From Hydrogenophaga pseudoflava NBRC 102511 (GTDB lineage: Bacteria; Pseudomonadota; Gammaproteobacteria; Burkholderiales; Burkholderiaceae_C), in NCBI RefSeq assembly GCF_001592285.1, contig NZ_BCWQ01000002.1, positions 248,001 to 312,000 of the forward strand: a DNA stretch of 64,000 nt. Reading direction: 5' to 3'. Shown one piece after another: positions 9,914 to 19,972 of this stretch; the first letter of the stretch is position 1; each line of letters opens with the position of its first letter. The position numbers and the translations under genes are program-made. Below the pieces are notes generated by a model. It worked only from the letters and a program-made list of their open reading frames with translations. It searched no databases and was not told the origin of the DNA.

Positions 9914-11254
9914 TCAGGCCAGCAGGTCCTTGATCGCCGGGGCGACCGGGATCTTGCCTTGTGCCAGGGCGGACCGGTTCCTGTCGAGCTTCTTGAGATC
10001 GTAGAGGTAGTTGACCATCAGGCCATAGGACTGCTTGAACCCTTTGGGCGACGGGTCGGCGGCCCAGTTCAGGCGCTCGACGCGGGCGCCGTTACCCAGG
10101 TGGAAGCGCGCCACCGCATCCAGCGGCTTGCCATCCTGCAGCTCCTGGGCGAGGTAACGCGCCGCCCACTGCTTGAGGGCCACGCGCGGAGGCGACTTCT
10201 CGGCCAGATCTGGCGCCGCCTCCCAGGCCTGCAGCAACTCGGCCGGCGCGTGCTTGCCCAGCCAGGCCCGCAGCCCGGGAATCGGCGAGAGCGTGGCAAA
10301 GGTCTTGAGGCGCGGAAACTCCTCGTGCAGGCACTCGACCACGCGCTTGATCAGCGAATCGCCAAAGCTCACGCCGCGCAGTCCGGCCTGGGTGTTGCTG
10401 ATGGAATAGAAGATTGCCGTGGTCGCGCGGTCCAGGTCGGCCGGCGCGGCGGCTTCGTCCAGCAGCGGCGTGATGCTGGGAGCGATCTCGTTGATCAGCG
10501 CCACCTCCACGAAGATCAGCGGCTCGCCCGGCAGGCGCGGGTGGAAGAAACCGTAGCAGCGGCGGTCGCTGTCCAGTCGGTTCTTCACGTCGCCCCAGCT
10601 GCGGATGTCGTGCACCGCCTCGTACTTGATGAGCTTCTCCACCAGCGACGCGGGCGAGTCCCAGCTGATGCGGCGCAGTTCCAGAAAGCCGACATCGAAC
10701 CAGGTGGAGAACATGTACTCCATCTCCACATCCAGCGCGAGCAGGCGCTTGTCGGCCTTGAGCTGCGGCTGCATCTCGGCGCGCAGGTTGACCAGAAAAG
10801 GAATGCCGTCCGGGTGGGCGCTGAAGCGCTGCAGCAGGCGCCGGCGCGGCGAAACGGTGGCCCGCCGGTACAGCACCTCGGCCGCTGCTTCGTCGGGTGT
10901 ACCGACTGCAGCGGCGTATTTCTGCTGCGCGGCCTTGACCTGCGCGGGGTCGGCCACGAAGCGCTCGCTCATGAGCAGCCACAGATCGCGCCGGTGGGCC
11001 GGCGATGCGCTGGCGTACCAGTCGATCAGCTCGCCGGCGCGGCGTCCACCCTCCACCTCGCTGACCAGCGGATCGACGATGCCCTTGAGCTCGTCCAGCT
11101 TTTGCCGCAGTGCCCGGGGCGACAGCGCTTCTTCGCCCTGGCGCAGGCGGGCCTTGAGCCGCTCGTTCGTGGAACGTACGGGCGCCGGCTGGGGTACCGC
11201 GGCCGGCGCACGCAGGCGGGAAACCCTTTCGCTCAGCCATTCCCTGGTGTTCAT
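9914..11254 (-). CDS. matA: Malonyl-CoA decarboxylase
   Basis: Converts malonyl-CoA to acetyl-CoA and CO2, the second step of malonate use after MatB. The 446-residue protein has an N-terminal helical oligomerisation region and a C-terminal acetyltransferase-like domain. Conserved family stretches are RISWDSPASLVEKLIKYEAVH, YSISNTQAGLRGVSFGDSLIKRV (with the catalytic serine region) and the late FHLGNGA...LNWAADPSPKG-GLMVNYLY region carrying the catalytic histidine. The start codon overlaps the matR stop by four bases (ATGA), so the two are translationally coupled. Confidence 0.95.
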   Translation of the reverse strand: MNTREWLSERVSRLRAPAAVPQPAPVRSTNERLKARLRQGEEALSPRALRQKLDELKGIVDPLVSEVEGGRRAGELIDWYASASPAHRRDLWLLMSERFVADPAQVKAAQQKYAAAVGTPDEAAAEVLYRRATVSPRRRLLQRFSAHPDGIPFLVNLRAEMQPQLKADKRLLALDVEMEYMFSTWFDVGFLELRRISWDSPASLVEKLIKYEAVHDIRSWGDVKNRLDSDRRCYGFFHPRLPGEPLIFVEVALINEIAPSITPLLDEAAAPADLDRATTAIFYSISNTQAGLRGVSFGDSLIKRVVECLHEEFPRLKTFATLSPIPGLRAWLGKHAPAELLQAWEAAPDLAEKSPPRVALKQWAARYLAQELQDGKPLDAVARFHLGNGARVERLNWAADPSPKGFKQSYGLMVNYLYDLKKLDRNRSALAQGKIPVAPAIKDLLA

Positions 11255-11919
11255 GCGGAGATCCTTGAGGTGTGGAGACGGGCCAGGTCGCGCAGCGCCA
11301 CGCGCTGGCGGATCAGGTGGGTCCGCATCGCCGCCTCCGCCCCCTCGGCGTCCCTGGCCTTGAGTGCGGCGTACACCGCCATGTGCTCCGACAGGCTCTG
11401 TTCCAGCCGGCCGGGCGCATGCAGCTGCTGCAGGCGCGCGAGCTTGACGATCTTGCGCAGGTCGCCGATCACCTGCGCCAGCCAGCGGTTGTTGGCCAGC
11501 ACGATGATGGCTTCGTGAATCGCGTAATTGGTTTCGTAGTACTCGGTGATGCGCTTGGCCTTGGCACTGCGCTGCAGACGGTCATGCAACTGCTCCAGCG
11601 CTGCCAGATCGGCGTCGGTCGCGTTGGTGGCAGCTTCGAACGCGCACCGCCCTTCCAGCAGAGCAATGACCGGAAAGATCTCGTCCAGATCGCGCTCGGT
11701 GATTTCACTCACAAAGCAGCCGCGCCGCGGCTCGTGCCTCACCAGCCCTTCGGCCGTCAGCACCTTGAGCGCCTCGCGCAAGGGCGTGCGGGAGATCGCC
11801 AGCTCGGCGCAGAGTGCCGGTTCGTCGATGAATCGCCCTGGCGCTAGGTCCCCCGCAAAGATGCGGTCGCGCAACTTGGCGGCCACCTCATCGTGAAGGG
11901 AGTTGAGCACCAGTCGCAT
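11251..11919 (-). CDS. matR: GntR-family (FadR/FCD subfamily) regulator of the malonate operon
   Basis: A 222-residue regulator with an N-terminal winged helix-turn-helix (about residues 5-70; ALCAELAISRTPLREALKVL is the recognition region) and a C-terminal all-helical FCD ligand-binding domain. It is the first gene of the operon matR-matA-tctC-ech-matB and overlaps matA by four bases. By analogy with MatR of rhizobia it probably represses the operon until malonate or malonyl-CoA binds. A perfect palindrome lies 32 bases upstream of its start. The name rests on context. Confidence 0.85.
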   Translation of the reverse strand: MRLVLNSLHDEVAAKLRDRIFAGDLAPGRFIDEPALCAELAISRTPLREALKVLTAEGLVRHEPRRGCFVSEITERDLDEIFPVIALLEGRCAFEAATNATDADLAALEQLHDRLQRSAKAKRITEYYETNYAIHEAIIVLANNRWLAQVIGDLRKIVKLARLQQLHAPGRLEQSLSEHMAVYAALKARDAEGAEAAMRTHLIRQRVALRDLARLHTSRISA

Positions 11920-11950
11920 GAAGCATCGGGAGAACCCGCTCTGTGATTAC

Positions 11951-11993
11951 CTGTAATTACAGATAATTCTAGAGAGAGGCCCACCGGGCGCAA
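11951..11993 (-). promoter_or_regulatory. Putative matR promoter with palindromic operator
   Basis: CTGTAATTACAG at 11951-11962 is a perfect 12-base palindrome, AT-rich in a GC-rich region. Just upstream on the minus strand are a -10-like TAGAAT (11966-11971) and a -35-like TTGCGC (11988-11993) separated by 16 bases. The palindrome would then overlap the transcription start, a standard position for a GntR-family repressor. The palindrome is directly visible; the promoter match is moderate. Confidence 0.55.
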
Positions 11994-12027
11994 GCCCGTA
12001 CAAACCCTCAGAACACGTCGGACGCCT

Positions 12028-12831
12028 TCAGCTGCGTCGACCCGCCCAGACCCACAACGCAGCACCGCCGAGGACCATGGGCACACACAGCCACTGCCCC
12101 ATGCTCATGCCCAAAGACAACAGGCCCAGGTGGGCATCCGGCTCCCGGAAAAACTCCGCGGTAAAGCGGAACAGGCCATAGCCAAACAGGAAGGCGCCGC
12201 CCACCTGCCCCGTCGCGCGCGGTTTGCGCGCGTACCACCACAACAGGACGAACAGAAGCAGACCTTCCAGCAGGAACTGGTAGACCTGCGAGGGATGCCG
12301 CGGGAGGTCACCTGCGCCGCGGAACACCATGGCCCATGGCAGCGACGGGTCGGCCACCCGCCCCCAGAGTTCGCCGTTGATGAAGTTGCCCACCCGACCG
12401 GCGGCCAGACCAGTGGGGACGCAGGGCGCCACGAAGTCCATCACCTGCAGCCACGGCCGCTGGCGGCTGCGTGCGTACCAGACCATCGCCACCAGCACGC
12501 CCAGCATGCCGCCGTGGAAGCTCATGCCACCCTCCCAGACGGCAAAGATCTCCAGCGGGTGGCTCAGGTAGTACGCAGGCTTGTAGAACAGGCAATAGCC
12601 GATGCGCCCGCCCAGCACCACACCCATAACCCCCAGGAACAGGATGTCCTCGACATCCTTGCCCTCCCAGGGTCTGGGCGCTCGAACCGACGCAAAGGGC
12701 TCGTGCTTCAGCCGAGCACGCCCGAGCAAAATAAAAAGCCCGAAGGCCGCAAGGTAGGTCAGCCCGTACCAGTGGATGGCCAGCGGGCCAAGCTGCAGGG
12801 CGATGGGATCAATCTGGGGATGAATCAACAT
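12028..12831 (-). CDS. lgt: Prolipoprotein diacylglyceryl transferase
   Basis: Inner-membrane enzyme that attaches diacylglycerol from phosphatidylglycerol to the lipobox cysteine of prolipoproteins. The 267-residue protein has seven hydrophobic segments, the N-terminal [21 protein letters not shown] typical of the family, the periplasmic GGMSFHGG loop, and the Lgt signature [14 protein letters not shown]. Length is normal. It ends about 110 bases from matR and probably forms a separate unit from ilvD, which is 38 bases upstream on the same strand. Confidence 0.97.
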   Translation of the reverse strand: MLIHPQIDPIALQLGPLAIHWYGLTYLAAFGLFILLGRARLKHEPFASVRAPRPWEGKDVEDILFLGVMGVVLGGRIGYCLFYKPAYYLSHPLEIFAVWEGGMSFHGGMLGVLVAMVWYARSRQRPWLQVMDFVAPCVPTGLAAGRVGNFINGELWGRVADPSLPWAMVFRGAGDLPRHPSQVYQFLLEGLLLFVLLWWYARKPRATGQVGGAFLFGYGLFRFTAEFFREPDAHLGLLSLGMSMGQWLCVPMVLGGAALWVWAGRRS

Positions 12832-12869
12832 GGCCTGCGATTGTGCACGCAGGCCATGACCCTCTCCGG

Positions 12870-14726
12870 TCAGTCGAGCATCGACAGGTTGCGCACGGCA
12901 CCCTTGTCGGCCGAGGTGGCCAGCAAGGCGTAGGCCTTGAGCGCGGCGGTCACCTTGCGCGGGCGCGGCTGGGCCGGCTTCCAGCCCAGAGCGTCCTGCT
13001 CGGCGCGGCGCTTGGCCAACTCCTCATCGCTCACCAGCACATTGATGCTGCGGTTGGGAATGTCGATGCGGATGCGGTCGCCCTGGCGCACCAGGCCGAT
13101 GGCGCCGCCGGCCGCTGCCTCGGGCGAGCAGTGGCCGATAGACAGGCCGGACGTGCCACCGGAGAAGCGGCCGTCGGTGAGCAGCGCACAGGCCTTGCCC
13201 AAGCCCTTGGACTTGATGTAGCTCGTGGGGTAGAGCATCTCCTGCATGCCAGGGCCGCCCTTGGGACCCTCGTAGCGCACGATCACTACGTCGCCGGCCT
13301 TGACCTTGTCGGCCAGGATCTCGGCCACCGCTTCGTCCTGGGACTCGGTGACATAGGCCGAACCCTCGAACACCAGGATGGACTCGTCCACACCCGCCGT
13401 CTTCACCACGCAACCGTCGAGCGCAATGTTGCCGCGCAGCACGGCCAGACCGCCCTCTTTCGAGAATGCATGGTCAAAGGAGCGGATGCAGCCTTCGGCA
13501 CGGTCCAGGTCGAGGCTGGGCCAGCGCGTGGACTGACTGAATGCCACCTGCGTCGGAATGCCCGCCGGGCCGGCCATGTAGAAGGTCTTGACCTCGTCTG
13601 ACGGGTTGCGCGCGATGTCCCACTGTTCCAGCGCGTCCTTCATGGTCTTGGCGTGGATGGTGGGCACGTCGGTGTGCAACCTGCCCGCACGGTCCAGTTC
13701 ACCCAGGATGGCCATGATGCCGCCCGCACGATGCACGTCTTCGATGTGGTACTTGTTGGTGTTGGGCGCGACTTTGCACAGCTGCGGCACGACACGCGAG
13801 AGGCGGTCGATGTCGGCCATGGTGAAGTCGATCCCGGCCTCCTGTGCGATGGCCAGCAGGTGCAGGATGGTGTTGGTGGACCCGCCCATGGCGATGTCCA
13901 GCGTGATGGCGTTCTCGAAGGCCTTGAAGCCCACCGAGCGCGGCAACACCGACTCATCGCCCTGTTCGTAATAGCGCTCGCACAGCGCCACAGCCGTGCG
14001 ACCGGCGCGCTTGAACAACTGCTCGCGGTCGGCGTGCGTGGCCACCACGGTGCCGTTGCCCGGCAGCGCCAAGCCCAGCGCTTCCGCCAGGCAGTTCATG
14101 GAATTGGCGGTGAACATGCCTGAGCAGGATCCGCAGGTCGGGCAGGCCGAACGCTCGACCTCGGCCAGATCGGCTTCGCTCACCTTGCTGTCCACGGCCA
14201 TCACCATCGCGTCCACCAGGTCGAGCTTCTTGATCTCGATGGTCTGGGTCTGCGGATTGGCCAGCCGCACCTTGCCCGCCTCCATGGGGCCACCGGAGAC
14301 AAACACCACAGGAATGTTCAGGCGCATGGCGGCCATCAGCATGCCGGGTGTGATCTTGTCGCAGTTGGAAATGCACACCAGCGCGTCGGCGCAGTGGGCA
14401 TTGACCATGTACTCCACCGAGTCGGCGATCAGCTCACGGCTGGGCAGCGAATACAGCATGCCGTCGTGCCCCATGGCAATGCCGTCGTCCACCGCAATGG
14501 TGTTGAATTCCTTGGCGACGCCACCAGCGGCCTCAATCTCGCGCGCCACCAGCTGGCCCAGATCCTTGAGGTGCACATGACCAGGCACGAACTGCGTGAA
14601 GCTGTTGGCAATGGCGACGATGGGCTTGGCGAAGTCGCCATCCTTCATGCCAGTGGCGCGCCAGAGAGCGCGGGCACCAGCCATGTTGCGGCCGGCGGTG
14701 GAAGTCTTGGAGCGGTAAGCAGGCAT
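12870..14726 (-). CDS. ilvD: Dihydroxy-acid dehydratase
   Basis: Iron-sulfur dehydratase of valine, isoleucine and pantothenate synthesis. I use the ATG giving [26 protein letters not shown], the usual IlvD N-terminus, for 618 residues (the E. coli protein has 616). An in-frame ATG 63 bases upstream adds unconserved sequence and is rejected. Cluster cysteines are visible in [10 protein letters not shown] and in [19 protein letters not shown]. The C-terminal [14 protein letters not shown] motif is present. Confidence 0.97.
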   Translation of the reverse strand: MPAYRSKTSTAGRNMAGARALWRATGMKDGDFAKPIVAIANSFTQFVPGHVHLKDLGQLVAREIEAAGGVAKEFNTIAVDDGIAMGHDGMLYSLPSRELIADSVEYMVNAHCADALVCISNCDKITPGMLMAAMRLNIPVVFVSGGPMEAGKVRLANPQTQTIEIKKLDLVDAMVMAVDSKVSEADLAEVERSACPTCGSCSGMFTANSMNCLAEALGLALPGNGTVVATHADREQLFKRAGRTAVALCERYYEQGDESVLPRSVGFKAFENAITLDIAMGGSTNTILHLLAIAQEAGIDFTMADIDRLSRVVPQLCKVAPNTNKYHIEDVHRAGGIMAILGELDRAGRLHTDVPTIHAKTMKDALEQWDIARNPSDEVKTFYMAGPAGIPTQVAFSQSTRWPSLDLDRAEGCIRSFDHAFSKEGGLAVLRGNIALDGCVVKTAGVDESILVFEGSAYVTESQDEAVAEILADKVKAGDVVIVRYEGPKGGPGMQEMLYPTSYIKSKGLGKACALLTDGRFSGGTSGLSIGHCSPEAAAGGAIGLVRQGDRIRIDIPNRSINVLVSDEELAKRRAEQDALGWKPAQPRPRKVTAALKAYALLATSADKGAVRNLSMLD

Positions 14727-14842
14727 GGGGCGGATGATGTTGATGAACGGAATGCGGGCTGTCAACCTCAAATTATCCCGCAGGGCCATGCGCCCTGCAT
14801 CTGAAAGCCCAGCCGGGGCAAGGGGGACGGCTACCGCGCGAT

Positions 14843-15082
14843 TCAGCGCTTGCGTGTCCGGATGCCGAGCGCTGCGCGCTGCTTGTCGATGCGCTCTTTC
14901 TTCTTCCTGTCCATCTTCTCGACTTCTTTGCGCTTGGTGTAGCCGGTGGTGTCAGCCCAAGTCCACCAGGCAACCGTCAAACCGAAAGGCACCGCGACCC
15001 ACCACCACGACACCCCGGCCATGAAACCGATCTCCAGGTATCTCATCAGCAACAAGGCAATTCCGACAGCCAACAAATACAT
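14843..15082 (-). CDS. Small Trp-rich inner-membrane protein
   Basis: A 79-residue protein with two hydrophobic segments, the second rich in tryptophan ([20 protein letters not shown]), and a strongly basic C-terminus ([20 protein letters not shown]). It matches the Burkholderiales small Trp-rich protein family in size and pattern. No function is known. The ATG chosen has a GGAGG site seven bases upstream; a start 54 bases earlier would add an unlikely N-terminus. Confidence 0.8.
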   Translation of the reverse strand: MYLLAVGIALLLMRYLEIGFMAGVSWWWVAVPFGLTVAWWTWADTTGYTKRKEVEKMDRKKKERIDKQRAALGIRTRKR

Positions 15083-15207
15083 CACACCCTCCGGTAAAGG
15101 TCCGATAAAGACGGGCAAACTTCTGTAAAGAAGCATGGGGCGTCCCCGACCGACTCGCTAGAATCGCGGCTCGTGAGCTTCTCACTTATTCCCACGAGGA
15201 CAACACC

Positions 15208-15513
15208 ATGAAACGCGCTCTGATGATTATGGCTGCGATGGCCGCTATCTCCACCTCCGCCATGGCTGATCAGGCTCTGGCCACTGCCAAGAACTGCATG
15301 GCCTGCCATGCGGTCGACAAGAAGCTGGTCGGCCCCTCCTACAAGGATGTGGCCAAGAAGTACGCGGGCGATGCCAAGGCCGTCGACATGCTGGCCGGCA
15401 AGATCGTCAAGGGTGGTTCCGGCGTCTGGGGTGCGATTCCCATGCCGGCCAACACGCAAGTCAGCGATGCCGAAGCCAAGAAGCTGGCTGCCTGGGTGTT
15501 GAGCCAGAAGTAA
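15208..15513 (+). CDS. Periplasmic class I c-type cytochrome (c551/c552 family)
   Basis: A 101-residue precursor with a signal peptide cleaved after STSAMA (residue 20), giving a mature protein of about 81 residues. The single heme motif is CMACH at 30-34, and the sixth ligand is M79 in AIPMPAN, as in cytochrome c551/c552. It could be the soluble electron donor to the cbb3 oxidase at the start of the window, which is inference. It is monocistronic and followed by a strong terminator. Confidence 0.93.
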   Translation: MKRALMIMAAMAAISTSAMADQALATAKNCMACHAVDKKLVGPSYKDVAKKYAGDAKAVDMLAGKIVKGGSGVWGAIPMPANTQVSDAEAKKLAAWVLSQK

Positions 15514-15535
15514 GCCGCTTCGCACAGCACACACC

Positions 15536-15571
15536 AAAAAAAAGCCCGCTGGATTCCAGCGGGCTTTTTTT
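15536..15571 (+). terminator. Rho-independent terminator after cytochrome c gene, probably bidirectional
   Basis: GCCCGCTGG pairs with CCAGCGGGC around an ATT loop, extended by A/T pairing and flanked by a run of A on one side and of T on the other. It lies 22 bases after the cytochrome stop codon and 43 bases from the acs stop on the opposite strand, so it can serve both. Confidence 0.93.
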
Positions 15572-15614
15572 ATCGCCCGGTGCCTCGTTGGGCACCAGGG
15601 CGATTTCGAGGATG

Positions 15615-17609
15615 TCAGTTGTTTTCGGCCAGCTGGTCCAGGATCGCCGGGTTTTCCAGCGTGGAGGTGTCCTGGGTGATGGCTTCGCCCTTGGCGATCG
15701 AGCGCAACAGGCGGCGCATGATCTTGCCCGAACGGGTCTTGGGCAGGTTGTCGCCGAAGCGGATGTCCTTGGGCTTGGCGATCGGGCCAATTTCCTTGCC
15801 CACCCAGTCGCGCAGTTCCTTGGCGATGGCCTTGGCTTCGTCGCCGGTGGGGCGCGAGCGCTTGAGCACCACGAAGGCCACGATCGCCTCACCGGTCAGA
15901 TCGTCCGGACGGCCCACCACAGCAGCTTCAGCCACCAGGTCGGTCTTGCCCACCAGGGCCGATTCGATTTCCATCGTGCCCATGCGGTGGCCCGACACGT
16001 TCAACACGTCGTCGATACGGCCGGTGATACGGAAATAACCCCGGTCGGCGCTGCGCACCGCGCCGTCGCCGGCCAGGTAGTAGCCCTTGAGTTCTTCGGG
16101 AAAGTAGCTTTTCTTGAAACGTTCGGGGTCGCCCCAGATGGTGCGGATCATCGAGGGCCAGGGCTTCTTCACCACCAGAATGCCACCCGCGCCGTTGGGT
16201 ACGTCGTTGCCCGTCTCGTCGACGATGGCGGTGGTGATGCCCGGCAGCGGCAGCGTGCAGGAACCCGGCACCAGCGGCGTGGCGCCCGGCAGCGGCGTGA
16301 TCATGTGGCCACCGGTCTCGGTCTGCCAGAAGGTGTCCACGATCGGGCAGCGCTCGCCACCCACGTGCTTGTAGTACCACATCCAGGCTTCGGGGTTGAT
16401 CGGCTCACCGACCGAACCCATCAGGCGCAGGCTGGTCAGGTCCCAGTTCTTGGGGTGCACCTTCTCATCTCCTTCCGCGGCCTTGATCAGCGAGCGGATG
16501 GCCGTCGGGGCGGTGTAGAAGATCGTGCACTTGTGCTTTTCGATCATCTGCCAGAAGCGGCCGGCGTTCGGGTAGGTGGGCACACCTTCGAACACGATCT
16601 GGGTGGCTCCAGCGGCCAGCGGGCCGTAAGCGACGTAGCTGTGACCGGTGATCCAGCCGATGTCGGCCGTGCACCAGAACACGTCGTTGTCCTTCAGGTC
16701 GAAGGTCCAGTTCATGGTCAGGTTGGCCCACAGCAGGTAGCCGCCGGTGCTGTGCTGCACACCCTTGGGCTTGCCGGTGGAGCCGGAGGTGTAAAGCACG
16801 AACAGGGGATGCTCGGCGCTGACCATCTCGGCAGGGCAGTCGGTGGACTGGCCCTCCATCACGTCGTGCATGAAGCTGTCGCGGCCGGCCACCATGTTGC
16901 AGGCGGTGGGCGTGCGCTGGAACACGATCACATCCTTGATCGTGTCGCAGCCGCCCATGGCGATGCCTTCGTCCACGATCGACTTGAGCGGCAGCTCCTT
17001 GCCGCCCCGCAGCTGGTAGTTGGCGGTGATCACAGCCACGGCGCCAGCGTCCTGGATGCGCTCCTGCAAGGCCTTGGCGGAGAAGCCGCCGAACACCACG
17101 CTGTGGGTGGCGCCGATGCGGGCACAGGCCTGCATGGCCACCACGCCCTCGATGGTCATGGGCATGTAGATGACCACGCGGTCACCCTTCTTCACGCCAC
17201 GCGCCTTCAGCGCATTCGCAAATTGCGACACCTTGGCCAGCAGTTCCTTGTAGGTGACCTTGGTGACCTCGCCGCCGTCGGCTTCAAAAATGATCGCGGT
17301 CTTGTTCTCCACCGGCGTGCCCATGTGGCGGTCCAGGCAGTTGAACGAGGCGTTCAGTTCGCCGTCCTCGAACCACTTGTAGAACGGCTTGTTGGACTCG
17401 TCGAGTACCTTGGTGAAAGGTTTGCTCCAGGTCAGGGTCTCGCGGGCGCGCTGGGCCCAGAAGCCTTCGAAGTCTTTTTCGGCCTCGGCACACAGGGCGT
17501 TGTAGGCCTCCATCCCCGAAATCCGGGCGGCCTTGCGGATGGCCTCGGACGGTTCGAAGACACGGTTTTCGACCAGGGTGGATTCAATCGACGACGAAGG
17601 CGTGGACAT
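15615..17609 (-). CDS. acs: Acetyl-CoA synthetase, AMP-forming
   Basis: Activates acetate to acetyl-CoA. I start at the ATG giving [10 protein letters not shown], preceded by a GAGGAG site, for 664 residues (the E. coli enzyme has 652). The N-terminal ACAS_N domain, the adenylation motif [18 protein letters not shown], the WWYY-like [25 protein letters not shown] region and the C-terminal acetylation-site motif [12 protein letters not shown] are all present. It is transcribed alone. A longer in-frame start 51 bases upstream lacks conservation. Confidence 0.97.
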   Translation of the reverse strand: MSTPSSSIESTLVENRVFEPSEAIRKAARISGMEAYNALCAEAEKDFEGFWAQRARETLTWSKPFTKVLDESNKPFYKWFEDGELNASFNCLDRHMGTPVENKTAIIFEADGGEVTKVTYKELLAKVSQFANALKARGVKKGDRVVIYMPMTIEGVVAMQACARIGATHSVVFGGFSAKALQERIQDAGAVAVITANYQLRGGKELPLKSIVDEGIAMGGCDTIKDVIVFQRTPTACNMVAGRDSFMHDVMEGQSTDCPAEMVSAEHPLFVLYTSGSTGKPKGVQHSTGGYLLWANLTMNWTFDLKDNDVFWCTADIGWITGHSYVAYGPLAAGATQIVFEGVPTYPNAGRFWQMIEKHKCTIFYTAPTAIRSLIKAAEGDEKVHPKNWDLTSLRLMGSVGEPINPEAWMWYYKHVGGERCPIVDTFWQTETGGHMITPLPGATPLVPGSCTLPLPGITTAIVDETGNDVPNGAGGILVVKKPWPSMIRTIWGDPERFKKSYFPEELKGYYLAGDGAVRSADRGYFRITGRIDDVLNVSGHRMGTMEIESALVGKTDLVAEAAVVGRPDDLTGEAIVAFVVLKRSRPTGDEAKAIAKELRDWVGKEIGPIAKPKDIRFGDNLPKTRSGKIMRRLLRSIAKGEAITQDTSTLENPAILDQLAENN

Positions 17610-17793
17610 GTACAGGTCTCCTCTGGGATGGGGAACAAAGAACCCGGCGAATGTGCGCAAGGGCTCTTACGAGCCACTTACATGGACTGGCGCATCCTGA
17701 GACCATTTTCAGGGACCCAGGTGGCGGGGGCTTCTACAATTCCGCACAGTGCGCCAGCCTTGAGCCAGCGCCAGTCTAATCCCTACCCTGCCC

Positions 17794-18396
17794 ATGAGCG
17801 ACCCCGTCAAAACCCCCGGTTCCACGCGCGCCCTGCCCAACCTGATTTTCGCCAGCCGCTGGCTGCAGCTGCCGCTGTACATCGGCCTGATCGCGGCACA
17901 GGCCATCTATGTATTCCACTTCTGGGTGGAGCTGGTTCACCTCATCGAAGCAGCCTTCGGCAATCAGAACGCGCTCGCCGCCCTGGTCAAGAGCATCGGC
18001 TACAAGGACGGCTTCGAGGTCACCGCCCTGAACGAGACCATCATCATGCTGGTGGTGCTGGCGCTGATCGACGTGGTGATGATCAGCAACCTGCTGATCA
18101 TGGTCATCGTCGGCGGCTACGAGACCTTCGTCAGCCGCATGCACCTGGAAAACCACCCCGACCAGCCGGAGTGGCTGAGCCACGTCAACGCATCGGTCCT
18201 CAAGGTCAAGCTGGCTACCGCCATCATCGGCATCAGTTCGATCCACCTGCTCAAAACCTTCATCAACGCCGCCAACTACGACCAGAAGGTGCTGATGTGG
18301 CAGACCATCATCCATGTGGTCTTCCTGCTCAGCGCCATGGCGATTGCCGCCACCGACCGGATCATGCACCCGGTGGCCGAAACGCCTGATCACTGA
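17794..18396 (+). CDS. YqhA-like (UPF0114) inner-membrane protein
   Basis: A 200-residue protein with about four hydrophobic helices. The stretches [42 protein letters not shown] and [20 protein letters not shown] match the UPF0114/YqhA family of integral membrane proteins. The biochemical role is not established. It precedes the fumarase gene by 37 bases on the same strand and is probably co-transcribed with it. Confidence 0.88.
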   Translation: MSDPVKTPGSTRALPNLIFASRWLQLPLYIGLIAAQAIYVFHFWVELVHLIEAAFGNQNALAALVKSIGYKDGFEVTALNETIIMLVVLALIDVVMISNLLIMVIVGGYETFVSRMHLENHPDQPEWLSHVNASVLKVKLATAIIGISSIHLLKTFINAANYDQKVLMWQTIIHVVFLLSAMAIAATDRIMHPVAETPDH

Positions 18397-18433
18397 TCCG
18401 ATTGCCCCCAAGAACCATCCCCGGAAACGCCCC

Positions 18434-19972
18434 ATGACCACCATCCGCCAGAACGACCTCATCGAGTCGATTGCCGCCGCCCTCCAGTACATCAGCTACT
18501 ACCACCCGGCCGACTACATCGCTCACCTGGCCCGCGCCTACGAGCGCGAGCAGAGCGCTGCCGCCAAGGACGCCATCGCGCAGATCCTGACCAACAGCCG
18601 CATGTGTGCCGAAGGCAAACGCCCGATCTGCCAGGACACCGGCATCGTCAATGTGTTCCTCAAGATCGGCATGGACGTGAAATGGGAAGGCTTCACCGGC
18701 AGCATCCAAGACGCCATCGACGAAGGCGTGCGCCGCGGCTACAACAACCCCGACAACAAGCTGCGAGCCTCCGTGCTGTCGGACCCGATCTTCGAACGCA
18801 AGAACACCAAGGACAACACGCCGGCCGTGGTGTTCATGGAGGTCGTGCCCGGTGACAAGGTCGATGTCATCGTCGCAGCCAAGGGTGGTGGCTCCGAGAA
18901 CAAGTCCAAGGTCTACATGCTCAACCCCAGCGACAACATCGTCGACTGGGTGCTCAAGACCGTGCCCACCATGGGCGCCGGCTGGTGCCCGCCGGGCATG
19001 CTGGGCATCGGCGTTGGCGGCACCGCCGAGAAGGCGGCGCTGCTGGCCAAGGAAGCTCTGATGGACGACATCGACATGTACGAGCTGCTGCAGCGCGGCC
19101 CGCAGAACAAGCTCGAAGAGCTGCGCATCGAGCTGTACGAGAAAGTCAATGCGCTGGGCATCGGCGCCCAGGGCCTGGGCGGCCTGACCACGGTGCTCGA
19201 CGTCAAGATCAAGACCTACCCGACGCACGCGGCCAGCAAGCCCATCGCCATGATTCCGAACTGTGCGGCCACGCGCCACGCCCACTTCGTGATGGACGGC
19301 TCCGGCCCGGTCTACATGGACCCGCCCAGCCTGGACCTCTGGCCCAACGTGCACTGGGCGCCCGACTACAACAAGTCCAAGCGGGTGGACCTGAACACGC
19401 TGACCAAGGAAGAAGTGGCAAGCTGGAAGCCGGGACAAACCCTGCTGCTCAACGGCAAGATGCTGACCGGCCGCGATGCTGCACACAAACGCATCCAGGA
19501 CATGCTGGCCAAGGGCGAGCCGTTGCCGGTGGACTTCACCAACCGCGTCATCTATTACGTTGGCCCGGTCGATCCCGTGCGAGAGGAAGTGGTTGGCCCG
19601 GCTGGCCCGACCACCGCCACCCGCATGGACAAGTTCACCCGCATGATGCTGGAGAAGACGGGTCTCATCGCCATGGTCGGCAAGGCCGAGCGCGGCCCGA
19701 CCGCCATCGAGGCGATCAAGGATGCTAAGAGTGCCTACCTCATGGCAGTGGGTGGCAGCGCCTACCTGGTGTCCAAGGCCATCAAGGCCGCCAAGGTGGT
19801 GGGCTTCGCCGACCTGGGCATGGAAGCCATCTACGAGTTCGACGTGGTCGACATGCCCGTGACGGTGGCCGTGGATGCCGGCGGCACCAGCGCCCACATC
19901 ACGGGCCCCGCCGAGTGGGAAAAGCGCATCGCCACCGGCGAGTTCAAAGGCATCACCGTCGCCGCCGCTTGA
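18434..19972 (+). CDS. Class I (iron-sulfur) fumarate hydratase
   Basis: Hydrates fumarate to malate in the TCA cycle with a 4Fe-4S cluster. The 512-residue protein contains the alpha and beta domains in one chain. Cluster and active-site regions are visible in RPICQDTGIVNVFLKIG, GAGWCPPGMLGIGVGG and NCAATRHAHFVMDGSGP. The start is the ATG of MTTIRQNDLIESIAAALQYISYYHP. The stop codon overlaps the TTG start of murI by four bases. As an oxygen-sensitive class I enzyme it may coexist with a FumC elsewhere. Confidence 0.94.
   Translation: MTTIRQNDLIESIAAALQYISYYHPADYIAHLARAYEREQSAAAKDAIAQILTNSRMCAEGKRPICQDTGIVNVFLKIGMDVKWEGFTGSIQDAIDEGVRRGYNNPDNKLRASVLSDPIFERKNTKDNTPAVVFMEVVPGDKVDVIVAAKGGGSENKSKVYMLNPSDNIVDWVLKTVPTMGAGWCPPGMLGIGVGGTAEKAALLAKEALMDDIDMYELLQRGPQNKLEELRIELYEKVNALGIGAQGLGGLTTVLDVKIKTYPTHAASKPIAMIPNCAATRHAHFVMDGSGPVYMDPPSLDLWPNVHWAPDYNKSKRVDLNTLTKEEVASWKPGQTLLLNGKMLTGRDAAHKRIQDMLAKGEPLPVDFTNRVIYYVGPVDPVREEVVGPAGPTTATRMDKFTRMMLEKTGLIAMVGKAERGPTAIEAIKDAKSAYLMAVGGSAYLVSKAIKAAKVVGFADLGMEAIYEFDVVDMPVTVAVDAGGTSAHITGPAEWEKRIATGEFKGITVAAA

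Noticed and set aside
15588..18389. Very long plus-strand open frame opposite acs
   Set aside because: The product is His/Gly/Arg-rich and antisense to the clearly recognisable acetyl-CoA synthetase; long antisense frames are expected in high-GC DNA.
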